This document shows, one piece after another, positions 1 through 13,623 of a stretch of DNA of 64,000 bases. The position numbers were made by a program, and so were the translations under genes. Source of the stretch: Microbacterium atlanticum (lineage in GTDB: Bacteria > Actinomycetota > Actinomycetes > Actinomycetales > Microbacteriaceae); contig NZ_CP063813.1 in the NCBI RefSeq assembly GCF_015277815.1, positions 2,108,001 through 2,172,000 on the forward strand, read 5' to 3'. Position 1 is the first letter of the stretch; each line of letters opens with the position of its first letter. Below the pieces are notes generated by a model, which had not been told where the DNA came from, ran no database searches, and saw only the letters and a list, made by a program, of their open reading frames with translations.

Positions 1-318
1 ACCCGTCGTGACGTTCGCGGCCTGACTCAGCTCGATGTCGAGGAACCGCTCGTAGTGCCCGATGTCGAGGTCCGTCTCGGCGCCGTCGTCGGTGACGAAG
101 ACCTCGCCGTGCTGGAACGGGTTCATCGTGCCCGGATCGACGTTCAGGTAGGGGTCGAGCTTCTGCATCACGACACGCAGCCCCCGCGCGGTGAGCAGGT
201 TTCCGAGGCTGGCCGCGGTGAGCCCCTTCCCCAACGAGGAGACGACACCACCGGTAACGAAGATGTGCTTGGTGGTGTCGTCCGAAGTGTCGCCGCGGAA
301 AGAATCAGAAGTCTGCAT
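1..318 (-). CDS. pyrG: CTP synthase, N-terminal part (cut by window edge)
   Basis: Makes CTP from UTP, ATP and glutamine in the cytosol. Only the first 106 residues are present. They contain the synthetase-domain P-loop region ([13 protein letters not shown]) and the [20 protein letters not shown] stretch, both highly conserved in PyrG. The start is ATG at 318. A GTG at 321 is in frame, and a -10-like TAGGAT lies at 330-335, so the message may be nearly leaderless. The gene follows recN by 17 bp. In mycobacteria two further genes (Rv1697, Rv1698) lie between recN and pyrG; they are missing here. Identity is secure. Confidence 0.97.
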   Translation of the reverse strand, partial: MQTSDSFRGDTSDDTTKHIFVTGGVVSSLGKGLTAASLGNLLTARGLRVVMQKLDPYLNVDPGTMNPFQHGEVFVTDDGAETDLDIGHYERFLDIELSQAANVTTG

Positions 319-335
319 CACGGGCTTTTATCCTA

Positions 336-2027
336 TCAGTCGGCTTCCGAGCGGAGGCTGAGCAACTCGCGGGCGTGGGTGAGGGCCGCGTCCGAGTCGG
401 GCATGCCCGACAGCAGGCGCGCCATCTCGGCCTCGCGGTCGGCGCCGTCGAGGCGCCGGACGTCGGATGCCGTCACCGAGCCGTCGTTCGCCTTCACGAC
501 GGTGAGGTGATTGGCCGCGAACGCCGCGACCTGCGCGAGGTGGGTGACGGCGATCACCTGCGACGACTGCGCGAGTCGCGCCAGGCGCCTGCCGACCTCG
601 ATCGCCGCCGCGCCGCCGATGCCGGCGTCGACCTCGTCGAACACGAAGGTCGGGACCGGGTCGACCGCGGCGATCACCACCTCGATGGCGAGCATGACGC
701 GGCTGAGCTCGCCGCCGGATGCCCCCCGCGACACGGCACGGGGCTCCGCTCCGGGGTGCGGCGCGAGGAGGATCGCCACGTCGTCGCGGCCGTGCGTCGA
801 GTCGACGCCGGGGGTGACCGCGACCTCGAGCCGCGCATCGGGCATCGCCAGCGCCCGGAGTTCGTCGGTGACCGCGGCGCCCAGCCGCGCGGCGGCTTCG
901 GTGCGCGCGGCGGTGAGTGCTGTCGCGGCGTCATCGAGGACGGATGCCGCGGCCGCGCGCTCCGCGGTCAGCCGCTCGATGCGGTCGCCGTCGTCGTCGA
1001 GCTCGCCGAGGCGCGCCGAGCCGGTGTCGAGCAGCTCGATCGCGGCGTCGAGGGAGCCGTGGGTGCGGACGAGTCCCGCCAGGACGGCGCGGCGCTCCTC
1101 GACGGCTGCCAGCTCGTGCGGCCCCGACTCGTCGAGGTCGGCCAGGTAGCCGGCGAGCGCGGCGGCGATGTCGGCCACGCGGTACCCGATGTCGGCCAGC
1201 TGGCCCGCGAGCTCTTCCAGGACCGGGTCGTGGACGCGCTCGAGCGCGCGCCGGGCCTCGGCGAGCAGCGCGCCGGCATCGGGCACGTCCCCATCTCCCG
1301 AGAGCCCGTCGTGCGCCGACGCGGCGGCCAGCCGCAGCTCCTCGGCGTTGGCCAGGCGCTCGGCACGGGCGGCGAGGTCGGCATCCTCGCCCGGCACCGG
1401 CGCCGCCTGCTCGATCTCGGCGAGCTGGACCCGCAGGTCGTCCGCCTCGCGAGCGCGCGCGTCGCGGTCGTCGGTGAGCTGCGTGAGCTCCCGATCCACC
1501 GCGCGCCAGTGCTCGTACGCACGGCGGTAGGCGTCGCGCGCGGTGTGGACGGCCTCACCCCCGAACCGGTCCAGGGCGTCGCGCTGGGCGGCCGCGGAGC
1601 GGAGCCGCAGCTGGTCGGACTGCCCGTGCACGACCACGAGCTGCTCGGCGAGGTCGGCCAGCACCCCGGCCGGCGCCGCGCGCCCGCCGACGGAGGCCCG
1701 CCCCCTGCCCTCGCTGGAGATCGAGCGCCCGACGTACAGCTCAGCTCGCCCACCGCCGATCGGCTCGACGTCGCCTCCGGCCTCCCGCACCCGGGAGACC
1801 ACGGCGCCGTCCTCGGGAACGATCCACACGCCGTCGACCGTGGCCTGCGAAGCGCCGGCGCGCACGGCGCCGGAGTCGGCGCGCTGCCCGAGCAGCAGCC
1901 CGAGGCCCGTCACGACCATCGTCTTGCCCGCGCCGGTCTCCCCCGTGATGGCCGTGAACCCGGGCCCGATGGGCAGCGTCGCCTCGGCGATCACGCCGAG
2001 GTCGCGCAGTCGCATCTCTTCGATCAC
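336..2027 (-). CDS. recN: DNA repair protein RecN
   Basis: SMC-like ATPase of double-strand break repair, 563 aa, the usual family length. Walker A GETGAGKT is at residues 29-36. A long alanine- and glutamate-rich coiled-coil region fills the middle. The C-terminal half has the ABC signature SGGELSRV and Walker B TFVFDEVDAGIGG. The GTG start at 2027 is chosen because GGAGGAG lies 5 nt upstream and the protein then begins VIEEMRLRDLG, as RecN should. The start overlaps the nadK stop by 4 nt (GTGA), so translation is coupled. A longer open frame upstream is only the overlap with nadK. Confidence 0.96.
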   Translation of the reverse strand: MIEEMRLRDLGVIAEATLPIGPGFTAITGETGAGKTMVVTGLGLLLGQRADSGAVRAGASQATVDGVWIVPEDGAVVSRVREAGGDVEPIGGGRAELYVGRSISSEGRGRASVGGRAAPAGVLADLAEQLVVVHGQSDQLRLRSAAAQRDALDRFGGEAVHTARDAYRRAYEHWRAVDRELTQLTDDRDARAREADDLRVQLAEIEQAAPVPGEDADLAARAERLANAEELRLAAASAHDGLSGDGDVPDAGALLAEARRALERVHDPVLEELAGQLADIGYRVADIAAALAGYLADLDESGPHELAAVEERRAVLAGLVRTHGSLDAAIELLDTGSARLGELDDDGDRIERLTAERAAAASVLDDAATALTAARTEAAARLGAAVTDELRALAMPDARLEVAVTPGVDSTHGRDDVAILLAPHPGAEPRAVSRGASGGELSRVMLAIEVVIAAVDPVPTFVFDEVDAGIGGAAAIEVGRRLARLAQSSQVIAVTHLAQVAAFAANHLTVVKANDGSVTASDVRRLDGADREAEMARLLSGMPDSDAALTHARELLSLRSEAD

Positions 2028-3022
2028 AGGGACTCCTCCGGGCCGCCGGAGGGCGCGGCATCCGTCCCGGCGGTGCGGACCGGCAGCACGCCCGTGATCG
2101 CGGCGGGGCCGCGCCAGCCCTCCACCGGAAGCCGGAACTTGCGCACCAGGCGGTCGGTGAACTGCGCCGGGTGCAGACGGGCGAGACGCACCGGGCGATC
2201 GGAGCGCCGCATGACGACGCGGGCACCGGGGGGCAGGTCGTGCGAGCGGCGTCCGTCGCACCAGAGGATGCCGGTGCCGTTGGTGCGCTCGAGCACCTCG
2301 ATCGCGACCGCGTGCTCGGGGCCGACGACCAACGGCTTGGCGAAGAGCGCGTGGGCCGAGAGCGGCACGACCGAGATGGCCTCGACGGTCGGCCAGATGA
2401 CCGGACCGCCGGCGGAGAAGTTGTAGGCCGTCGACCCCGTCGGCGTGGAGACCACCATGCCGTCGCAGCCGAACGTCGACAGCGGACGCCCATCGATTTC
2501 GACGACGACCTCCAGCATGCGCTCGCGGCTGGCCTTCTCGACCGTCGCCTCGTTGAGCGCCCACGTCTCGTAGATGACGGAGTCGCCGGTGTCCTTCACG
2601 CGCACCTGGAGCGCCATGCGCTCCTCGACCTCGTACTCGCGGGCGATGACGCGGCGCACCGCCTCGTCCATGTCGTCGCGCTCCGTCTCGGCGAGGAAGC
2701 CCACGTGGCCCATGTTGATGCCGAGCACGGGCGCGACGCCGTCGCGGACGAGCTCCGCCGCACGCAGGATGGTGCCGTCACCGCCCAGCACGATGGCCAG
2801 CTCGATCTGGGAAACGGGCACATCGACGCCGAGGACGGCCACATCGCCGAGAGGGGACCCGGCCTCGACGAGCTCCAGCTTGTCGTCGGGCGCGAGCACC
2901 GGCCGCGCGCCGGCGGTGCGCAGCGCGGTCACGACGCGTTCGGCAGAGGCGACGGTGTCGGCGCGATGCGCGTGCGCTACCACCAGGATGCTGCGCTCGG
3001 CGCGTGCGTCGGCGTTGTTCAT
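2024..3022 (-). CDS. nadK: NAD kinase
   Basis: Phosphorylates NAD to NADP in the cytosol. 332 aa. The GGDGT nucleotide-binding motif is at residues 80-84, followed by the NE motif (ALNEATVEK) and the glycine-rich TPTGSTAY segment that defines the NAD/diacylglycerol kinase fold. The start ATG at 3022 has GGGGAG 5 nt upstream and overlaps the tlyA stop (ATGA). The C-terminal tail of about 25 residues beyond the kinase core is variable. Its place between tlyA and recN matches Rv1694-Rv1696 of Mycobacterium. Confidence 0.96.
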   Translation of the reverse strand: MNNADARAERSILVVAHAHRADTVASAERVVTALRTAGARPVLAPDDKLELVEAGSPLGDVAVLGVDVPVSQIELAIVLGGDGTILRAAELVRDGVAPVLGINMGHVGFLAETERDDMDEAVRRVIAREYEVEERMALQVRVKDTGDSVIYETWALNEATVEKASRERMLEVVVEIDGRPLSTFGCDGMVVSTPTGSTAYNFSAGGPVIWPTVEAISVVPLSAHALFAKPLVVGPEHAVAIEVLERTNGTGILWCDGRRSHDLPPGARVVMRRSDRPVRLARLHPAQFTDRLVRKFRLPVEGWRGPAAITGVLPVRTAGTDAAPSGGPEESL

Positions 3023-3819
3023 CGGCTCCCCGCCAGTCGGTTCACAGTGCTCAACCATTCTGTCGGATTGCTTCCGCGACCCGGCGCGAGGTGCACGATG
3101 TACTCCGCGTTGCCATGCGTGCCGGCGATCGGCGACGCGATCAGCCCGCACGTGCCGAGCCCGGCATCCCACGCCGCCCACAGCACGCCCGCGACGGCAT
3201 CCGCGCGCAGCACCGGATTGGTGACCAGCCCGCCCTTCACGGCCGTGCGTCCCACCTCGAACTGCGGCTTGATGAGCAGCATGAGATCGGCATCGGATGC
3301 CGCCACCCCCCGTGCCGCGGGCAGCACATGGCTCAGCGAGATGAACGAGAGGTCTCCGGTGATCACCGACGGCGCCTGCTGAACGCCGCTCGCCTCGGCG
3401 AGCGACTCGGGCGTCATGTAGCGGACGTTGAATCCCTCGACCGAGACGACGGCCCGGTCGGCGGCGACGGATGCCGCGAGCTGGCCGTGCCCGACGTCGA
3501 CGGCGATCACGGGCTCGGCGCCGCGCTCGCGCAGCACCTGGGTGAATCCGCCGGTGGACGCGCCCATGTCCAGCGCCACCCGGCGGGCGACCTCCACCCC
3601 GAATGCCTCCAAGCCGGCGATGAGCTTGTGCGCGGCGCGGCTGACGTAATGATCCGACCCTGCCACCTCGAGCACGCTGTCGTCTCCGACAGGAGTGGAG
3701 GCCTTGACGACAGGCCGGCCGTCGACGCTGACGAGACCCCCCGTGATCAGGGACGCGGCGTGCGTCCGCGAGCGCGCGAGTCCTCGAGCGGCGAGAGCGG
3801 CGTCGAGGCGGCTCGTCAT
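3019..3819 (-). CDS. tlyA: TlyA-type rRNA (cytidine-2'-O)-methyltransferase
   Basis: Predicted to 2'-O-methylate cytidines of 16S and 23S rRNA, the mark that sensitises ribosomes to capreomycin in mycobacteria. 266 aa. An S4 RNA-binding domain (residues about 1-65, RLDAALAARGLARSR) is followed by an FtsJ-like methyltransferase fold with SAM motif DMGASTGGFTQVL, the acidic VDVGHGQ turn and the late LLIKPQFE motif carrying the catalytic-type lysine. It overlaps nadK downstream by 4 nt and the 52-aa gene upstream by 3 nt. The family annotation was once haemolysin, which this is not. Confidence 0.94.
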   Translation of the reverse strand: MTSRLDAALAARGLARSRTHAASLITGGLVSVDGRPVVKASTPVGDDSVLEVAGSDHYVSRAAHKLIAGLEAFGVEVARRVALDMGASTGGFTQVLRERGAEPVIAVDVGHGQLAASVAADRAVVSVEGFNVRYMTPESLAEASGVQQAPSVITGDLSFISLSHVLPAARGVAASDADLMLLIKPQFEVGRTAVKGGLVTNPVLRADAVAGVLWAAWDAGLGTCGLIASPIAGTHGNAEYIVHLAPGRGSNPTEWLSTVNRLAGSR

Positions 3820-3974
3820 GACGGAGAGCCGGGGCTCGCCTCGAGGCGGCGGGCGAGCGTGTCGTGCAGCGTGTCGTACGCCGCCGCACGGGACTCCAGC
3901 GGCTGCGCCTCGATCACCTCGAGCGTCGACAGCAGGTCTCCGGTCTCGTCCTCACGCTCACGGGGCTCGTCCAT
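3816..3974 (-). CDS. Small conserved protein upstream of tlyA (52 aa)
   Basis: A 52-residue acidic protein (begins MDEPREREDETGDLLSTLEV, ends RRLEASPGSPS). Its TGA stop overlaps the tlyA ATG. The position is that of the short hypothetical Rv1693 between the HAD phosphatase and tlyA in mycobacteria, which supports it as a real gene. No Shine-Dalgarno at proper distance is visible. A -10-like TATTCT (3982-3987) lies 7 nt before the ATG, so it may start a leaderless transcript covering tlyA-nadK-recN. Function unknown; a coupling or assembly role for TlyA is only a guess. Confidence 0.75.
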   Translation of the reverse strand: MDEPREREDETGDLLSTLEVIEAQPLESRAAAYDTLHDTLARRLEASPGSPS

Positions 3975-4053
3975 GCTCCCCAGAATACGGCGGTGGCACC
4001 GCCGTCCCGCGAACCACGTCGCCCTCGTCCGCCGACGCCTGCCGTGGTCGCGC

Positions 4054-5091
4054 TCAGGGGCGGTGGAACGGGTCGGCGTAGAGCTGCTCGGGCACGCGGA
4101 ATCCGAAGATCGCCCGGCCGGTCGACCAGATCGCCGCGGCGCCCGCGCGCACGAGGTCGATCGGGCGGTCGCCCGCGCTGATGATCCGAACGTCGGCCCC
4201 GTCGATCGCGACGCGGGCGTCGCGGACCTTCGCGATGCCGTCCTTCACGTCGACCTCGGGGTACGGCTGGTGCAGCTCACGCAGGTCGCCCAGGATGTAC
4301 GTCGGCCGGGAGCCCTCCGGCGCCGCGAGGACGTGCTTGGGCCGGTCGATGCCCGTCAGGACGAGAGCCGACGCGATGCCGGCCCGGTTGGCTCCGAGGA
4401 TGTCGGTGTCCAGGCGATCGCCGAGGAAGAGCGGATGCCGCGCTCCGAACCGCGCGACCGCCTCGTGAAAGATCGGCGCCTCCGGCTTGCCGGCGACCGT
4501 CGCGAGCCGCCCGACCGCGGTGTGGACGGCCGACACGAGCGTGCCGTTGCCGGGCGCGACACCGCGCGACTGGGGAATCGTCCAGTCGGTGTTGGTCGCC
4601 ACCCACGGGATGCCGCCCTCGTCCTCGGGAGTCTTCAGCGCGAACGCCGCCTCGGCGAGCTGCAGCCACCCCACCTCGGGAGCGAAGCCCTGCACGACAG
4701 CGGCGGGGTCATCGTCGGCGCTGCGCGTCACGACGAAGCCGGCCTTCTCCACCTCGACGACGAGACCGTCGCCACCGACCACCAGCACCGTCGAGCCCGG
4801 AGCGATCCGTTCGGCGAGGAGCCGCATCGCGGCCTGCGGGCTGGTCACCACGTCACCCGGAGCCGTCGCGAGGCCGAGCTCGCTCAGGTGCGCCGCGACC
4901 GAGGCATCCGTGCGCGACGCGTTGTTGGTGATGTACGCGAGCACCCGGCCGTCGCGCGCCCGGTTCAAGCTTTCGACGGCGTGCGGCAGCGCACCGGCGC
5001 CGGCGTACACCACTCCGTCCAGATCGGCCAGCACGACGTCGACCCCGTCGAGCGGGGCGGGCGTCGCGGCCCGACGCCCGAACAGCGCCAT
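4054..5091 (-). CDS. HAD-IIA family sugar/glycerol-phosphate phosphatase
   Basis: Cytosolic phosphatase of the NagD/phosphoglycolate phosphatase-like HAD-IIA group, 345 aa. Motif I is DLDGVVYAG with the nucleophile and acid aspartates at residues 23 and 25, the TNNASRT motif II follows, and motif IV is LFLGDRLDTDI. The start ATG at 5091 shares one base with the stop of the upstream gene, so it is coupled. The mycobacterial orthologue at this locus, Rv1692, is a glycerol-3-phosphate phosphatase; the same substrate here is inferred from synteny only. Confidence 0.88.
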   Translation of the reverse strand: MALFGRRAATPAPLDGVDVVLADLDGVVYAGAGALPHAVESLNRARDGRVLAYITNNASRTDASVAAHLSELGLATAPGDVVTSPQAAMRLLAERIAPGSTVLVVGGDGLVVEVEKAGFVVTRSADDDPAAVVQGFAPEVGWLQLAEAAFALKTPEDEGGIPWVATNTDWTIPQSRGVAPGNGTLVSAVHTAVGRLATVAGKPEAPIFHEAVARFGARHPLFLGDRLDTDILGANRAGIASALVLTGIDRPKHVLAAPEGSRPTYILGDLRELHQPYPEVDVKDGIAKVRDARVAIDGADVRIISAGDRPIDLVRAGAAAIWSTGRAIFGFRVPEQLYADPFHRP

Positions 5092-6650
5092 CAGCGCTCG
5101 GCCTCGTCGTGCGCCGGCTCGTCCACGCCGGCCTCCACGAGGATTTCGGCCACCTCGTCGGCGACCGAGGGCTCGTCGGCAGATGCCGCGTCGTCCGGCT
5201 CGGCGTCGGCGACGGTGGCGGATGCCGCGTCACCGTCGTTCTCCGCGCCGGGCGTCTCTTCGACGGCGGGCTCTTCGGCGGCGGGCTCTTCGACGGCGGG
5301 GACGGCCCCGGCGTCGTCGTGATCGGGCTCCTCCTCGACCTCCTCGACGAACACCGTCTCGAGATCGCCGAGTCCGGACGCCGCGTCGAGCGCCTCGCCG
5401 GCGACCACCGCGCGTCTGGCCCACTGCTGTGCTTCCTCGGCGCGACCGAGCTCTTCGAGCACGGCGGCACGCGCAGCGAAGAGGGCGGGGCTCCATTCGA
5501 AGGCGCGATCGGGATCCAGCTCGGGAATGTCGAGCTCCTGCAGGGCGCGCTCCGGCTCGCCGAGGTCGAGTCGCGCCCCTGACATGGTGATCGCCAGCTC
5601 GACGCGCACCGGGGTGTCCAGGGTGGAACGGTCGACGGAGCGACCGACCTCGAGCGCGCGATCGGGGCGTCCGACGCCGCGCTCGCTGTCGACGATGAGC
5701 GCGATCTGGTCGTCGTTGCCGGAGATGCGCCGGTACGTGCGCAGCTCGCGCAGCGCGAGGGCGAAGTCGCCGGTCGCGTAGGCGGTGATCGCGAGGGTCT
5801 CTCGGACGACCGCGATCCGGCCCGCGCGACGCGACGCCGACAGCGCGTGCTGGTGCGCGAGCTCAGGATCCTCGTCGATCAGCTGCGAGGCCATGACGAG
5901 ATGGCGGGCGACCTGCTCCGCATTCTCCTTGCTCAGGGTCTTCAGCTCATTGCGCGCCGCCGGCGGCAGGTCGCGCCCAGTGACGTCCTCGGGGATGACG
6001 GGGTCATCGTGGCGCGGGCGGACAGGCCGGATCTCCCCGTCGCGCATGGCTCGGTCGGGGCGATCCGCACCTCCGCGCGTCGGGCGCGGACCGCGCTCGG
6101 ACGGGCGGCCGTCGCGCTTCTCGTACGGCTTCCGGTCGCCGTCGCGCTTGGCGTACGGACGGTCGCCGTCACGCTTCGCATAGGGCTTCCGGTCACCGTC
6201 GCGCTTGGCGTACGGACGGTCGCCGTCCCGCTTCTCGTACGGCTTCCGGTCCCCGTCGCGCTTGGCGTACGGACGGTCGCCGTCCCGCTTCTCGTACGGC
6301 TTCCGGTCCCCGTCGCGCTTCACGTAGGGACGGTCGCCGTCACGCTTCTCGTACGGCTTCCGGTCCCCGTCGCGCTTCTCGTACGGTCTCCGGTCGCCGT
6401 CACGCTTCTCATACGGTCTACGGTCGCCGTCACGCTTGGCATACGGACGGTCGCCGTCACGCTTGGCATACGGACGGTCGCCGTCACGCTTGGCGTACGG
6501 CTTTCGCTCGCCGTCACGCTTCTCGTACGGCTTCCGGTCGCCGTCGCGCTTGGCGTACGGCTTCCGGTCTGAGCTCGACGATGGCTTCCGGCCGCTGCTG
6601 GGTCGGTCGCGCGGCGCGCGTCGATCGTCACGCGGCTCCTGCTGTGCCAT
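5091..6650 (-). CDS. Repeat-rich disordered N-terminus fused to a helical, TPR-like domain
   Basis: 519-aa cytosolic protein, first gene of the tlyA-nadK-recN operon. The start ATG at 6650 has GGGAGGA about 7 nt upstream. Residues 29-181 are sixteen copies of a charged unit, R(K/R)PY(A/E)KRDGD in 10-aa or RPYAKRDGD in 9-aa form. Residues about 200-440 are helical with a TPR-like pattern (APELAHQHAL, DFALALRELRTYRR, RALEVGRSVDR) resembling Rv1691 at this position. The last 90 residues are acidic and Ala/Glu-rich. A basic repeat head with an acidic tail suggests nucleic-acid or ribosome contact, but this is inference; no enzyme motif is visible. Confidence 0.85.
   Translation of the reverse strand: MAQQEPRDDRRAPRDRPSSGRKPSSSSDRKPYAKRDGDRKPYEKRDGERKPYAKRDGDRPYAKRDGDRPYAKRDGDRRPYEKRDGDRRPYEKRDGDRKPYEKRDGDRPYVKRDGDRKPYEKRDGDRPYAKRDGDRKPYEKRDGDRPYAKRDGDRKPYAKRDGDRPYAKRDGDRKPYEKRDGRPSERGPRPTRGGADRPDRAMRDGEIRPVRPRHDDPVIPEDVTGRDLPPAARNELKTLSKENAEQVARHLVMASQLIDEDPELAHQHALSASRRAGRIAVVRETLAITAYATGDFALALRELRTYRRISGNDDQIALIVDSERGVGRPDRALEVGRSVDRSTLDTPVRVELAITMSGARLDLGEPERALQELDIPELDPDRAFEWSPALFAARAAVLEELGRAEEAQQWARRAVVAGEALDAASGLGDLETVFVEEVEEEPDHDDAGAVPAVEEPAAEEPAVEETPGAENDGDAASATVADAEPDDAASADEPSVADEVAEILVEAGVDEPAHDEAER
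6108..6566 (-). repeat. Tandem 30/27-bp coding repeat, 16 units
   Basis: DNA underlying residues 29-181 of the protein encoded at 5091-6650. Sixteen in-frame units of 30 or 27 bp encode RKPYxKRDGD or RPYxKRDGD with x = A, E or V. The third base varies between units but the charge pattern does not, which suggests the peptide is under selection. The array begins about 180 bp beyond the 5S rRNA gene. Confidence 0.95.
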
Positions 6651-6700
6651 TCTTCGATCCTCCCGGATGCGTTCTGCGTCGGCAATCCACCCTGTTAACG

Positions 6701-6734
6701 CGGAATGGCCACCCTGCGTTGGGTGGCCATTCCG
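6701..6734 (-). terminator. rRNA operon terminator hairpin
   Basis: A perfect 14-bp inverted repeat (CGGAATGGCCACCC, 6-nt loop, GGGTGGCCATTCCG) directly after the 5S gene. No U-run follows; actinobacterial rrn terminators often lack one. It lies 51 bp upstream of the ATG of the next minus-strand gene, so read-through may feed that operon. Confidence 0.8.
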
Positions 6735-6744
6735 TGTAATGGGT

Positions 6745-6862
6745 GTCCGGCGGTGTCCTACTCTCCCACAGGGTCCCCCCTGCAGTACCATCGGCGCTGA
6801 GAGGCTTAGCTTCCGGGTTCGGAATGGGACCGGGCGTTTCCCTCTCGCTATGGCCGCCGAAA
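6745..6862 (-). rRNA. rrf: 5S ribosomal RNA
   Basis: On the minus strand the segment reads GGCGGCCATAGCGAGAGG, then the conserved CCGAACCCGGAAGCTAAGCC core, and ends near GAGAGTAGGACACCGCCG. This is typical actinobacterial 5S of about 118 nt. The ends are estimated to within a few bases. It is the last gene of the rrn operon. Confidence 0.95.
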
Positions 6863-6971
6863 CTCTGTTGATGTTTCAGTCATGCACAACGACAAGTCTG
6901 CTGTTTTGTTGTTGTTTGGTTTCCGACCGTACATCGGGAACCACTCAGTGGACGCGGGCACCAGCGAGGGT

Positions 6972-12034
<5,063 letters not shown>

Positions 12035-12195
12035 AAAAATGATGCCCACCAGAAACCGGGAAAACAGTTCACCAGCAGACGAGTTCAACCATGACCAAAA
12101 ACGAATATCAAACTGACATCCATGAATTGATCCAAAAAAGACCCCCACCAACCGAAAAAACCGGTCGACAGAGAAAAAAATTGGCATTTGACAAG

Positions 12196-12224
12196 TGCAC
12201 GCTGTTGAGTTCTCAAAGATCGGA
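12196..12224 (-). promoter_or_regulatory. boxA antitermination element in the rRNA leader
   Basis: The minus strand reads GATCTTTGAGAACTCAACAG, the standard actinobacterial boxA-type leader element (NusB/S10 binding in the family). It lies about 160 nt before the 16S 5' end. A similar copy occurs in the 16S-23S spacer. Confidence 0.75.
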
Positions 12225-12272
12225 CGCACCTACGCTCAGGCCTCTCAGCCGTCACCGCAGGGCAACTTCTCT

Positions 12273-12300
12273 ATCTTACACATCTCACTCCGCCTGTCAA
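12273..12300 (-). promoter_or_regulatory. rRNA operon promoter
   Basis: On the minus strand a perfect -35 TTGACA (12295-12300), a 16-bp spacer and a -10 TAAGAT (12273-12278) preceded by TGTG. This is the strongest vegetative-type promoter in the window, about 240 nt upstream of 16S. Other weaker promoters further upstream (to about 12500) are possible but I cannot pick one out. The remainder of the 12301-12586 gap shows no gene. Confidence 0.78.
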
Positions 12301-12586
12301 ACGGACCGAAGCGAGGCGCAAGACCTCACCGCAGCCGCAGAGAGCCGGCACGAGAGTGGAAGAAACCCATCCTAAACCGGAAGCCGGCCCGCTCGCCAGG
12401 AGCAGATCGGATGGGGTGGTCCGCTGCTTGAGGGGAGCCAGGCCTTCCGGCCTCCGCTCTACCCTTTGGGGCGAACAACAAGAACATTACGCGGTCGCCG
12501 CGGCAGCGTCGAATCGAGCCCGCATCCCGGGCGTGTCGCGGGCGCGCGCCGCGGAAACGCGGGGGATCGGGTGCCTGTGGACCGCG

Positions 12587-12592
12587 TAGCGT
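12587..12592 (+). promoter_or_regulatory. -10 box for leaderless dapD transcript
   Basis: TAGCGT ends 7 nt before the dapD ATG. No Shine-Dalgarno precedes the ATG, so transcription is predicted to begin at or next to the start codon. One of at least twelve such arrangements in this window. Confidence 0.6.
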
Positions 12593-12599
12593 TGTCCTC

Positions 12600-13556
12600 A
12601 TGAGCGACGAACGATGGGTGTGGGGCGCCGGCCTCGCGACGACCGCCGAAGACGGAACCGTGCTGGACACGTGGTTCCCGTCCCCCGCCGCCGGGCGCAT
12701 TCCGCTCGGTTTCGATCCGCAGCTCGCGCCGGACGAGCTCGACCGGCTAGCGGTCGCCGACTCCCGACGCGCGGTCGCCGTCGACGTCGTCGCCGTGGAG
12801 GCCGACCTGGACGCCGCGCCCGCCTCGACTTCCGACGCCTACCTGCGGCTTCACGCACTCTCACACCGGCTCGTCCGTCCCAACGAGGTGAATCTCGACG
12901 GCATCTTCGCGCACCTGCCGAATGTGGCGTGGACCAACGCGGGACCGATGCATCCCGACACCCTCGCCCGGCTGCGCCCGTTCCTCGCGCGCGACGGCAT
13001 CCAGGTGCAGGGCCTCGACAAGTTCCCGCGGCTCCTCGACTACGTCACGCCTGTGGGCGTCCGGATCGCCGACGCGTCCCGCGTGCGCCTGGGCGCCTAT
13101 CTGTCACCCGGCACGACCGTGATGCACGAGGGGTTCGTGAACTTCAACGCCGGCACGCTCGGCCAGAGCATGGTCGAGGGGCGCATATCCCAGGGGGTGG
13201 TCGTCGGCGACGGCAGCGACATCGGCGGGGGCGCGTCCATCATGGGCACCCTGTCGGGCGGGGGCTCACACAAGGTGGCGGTCGGCGCGCGCTGCCTGCT
13301 GGGCGCGAACGCCGGCATCGGCATCTCGCTCGGAGACGACTGCGTCGTCGAGGCCGGCCTCTACGTGACCGCCGGCACGAAGGTGGTGCTCGCCGACGAG
13401 CGCCCTCGCGCCGACGGTTCCCTGCCGACCGCGAAGGGCGCGGAGCTCTCGGGTCGCGCAGGTCTGCTCTTCCGCCGCAATTCGCTCAGCGGCGCCGTCG
13501 AGGCCGTGCGGCGAGCGGGGGTCGGAGTGACCCTCAACGAGGCGCTGCACGCCTGA
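12600..13556 (+). CDS. dapD: Tetrahydrodipicolinate N-succinyltransferase
   Basis: Converts tetrahydrodipicolinate and succinyl-CoA to N-succinyl-2-amino-6-ketopimelate in lysine and meso-diaminopimelate synthesis. 318 aa, the actinobacterial form. The left-handed beta-helix hexapeptide region is in the second half ([20 protein letters not shown] and [20 protein letters not shown]). The conserved GPMHPD and [22 protein letters not shown] segments are present. It is transcribed divergently from the rRNA operon and lies near dapC (15.1-16.2 kb), the next enzyme but one of the same pathway. Likely leaderless (see -10 box). Confidence 0.95.
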   Translation: MSDERWVWGAGLATTAEDGTVLDTWFPSPAAGRIPLGFDPQLAPDELDRLAVADSRRAVAVDVVAVEADLDAAPASTSDAYLRLHALSHRLVRPNEVNLDGIFAHLPNVAWTNAGPMHPDTLARLRPFLARDGIQVQGLDKFPRLLDYVTPVGVRIADASRVRLGAYLSPGTTVMHEGFVNFNAGTLGQSMVEGRISQGVVVGDGSDIGGGASIMGTLSGGGSHKVAVGARCLLGANAGIGISLGDDCVVEAGLYVTAGTKVVLADERPRADGSLPTAKGAELSGRAGLLFRRNSLSGAVEAVRRAGVGVTLNEALHA

Positions 13557-13623
13557 GTTCTCACGACGGGACGCCGCATCCGTCCTCGGCCGATGACACG
13601 CGAAGGGCTGCCCGCCGAGGAGT

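Noticed and set aside
375..2426. Long plus-strand open frame of 683 codons opposite recN and nadK
   Set aside because: Arg/Gly/Asp-rich shadow of two well-identified minus-strand genes; no domain, typical of high-GC antisense frames.
6108..6566. Regularly spaced repeats resembling a CRISPR array
   Set aside because: Units are contiguous without unique spacers, stay in frame and encode a repeated peptide.
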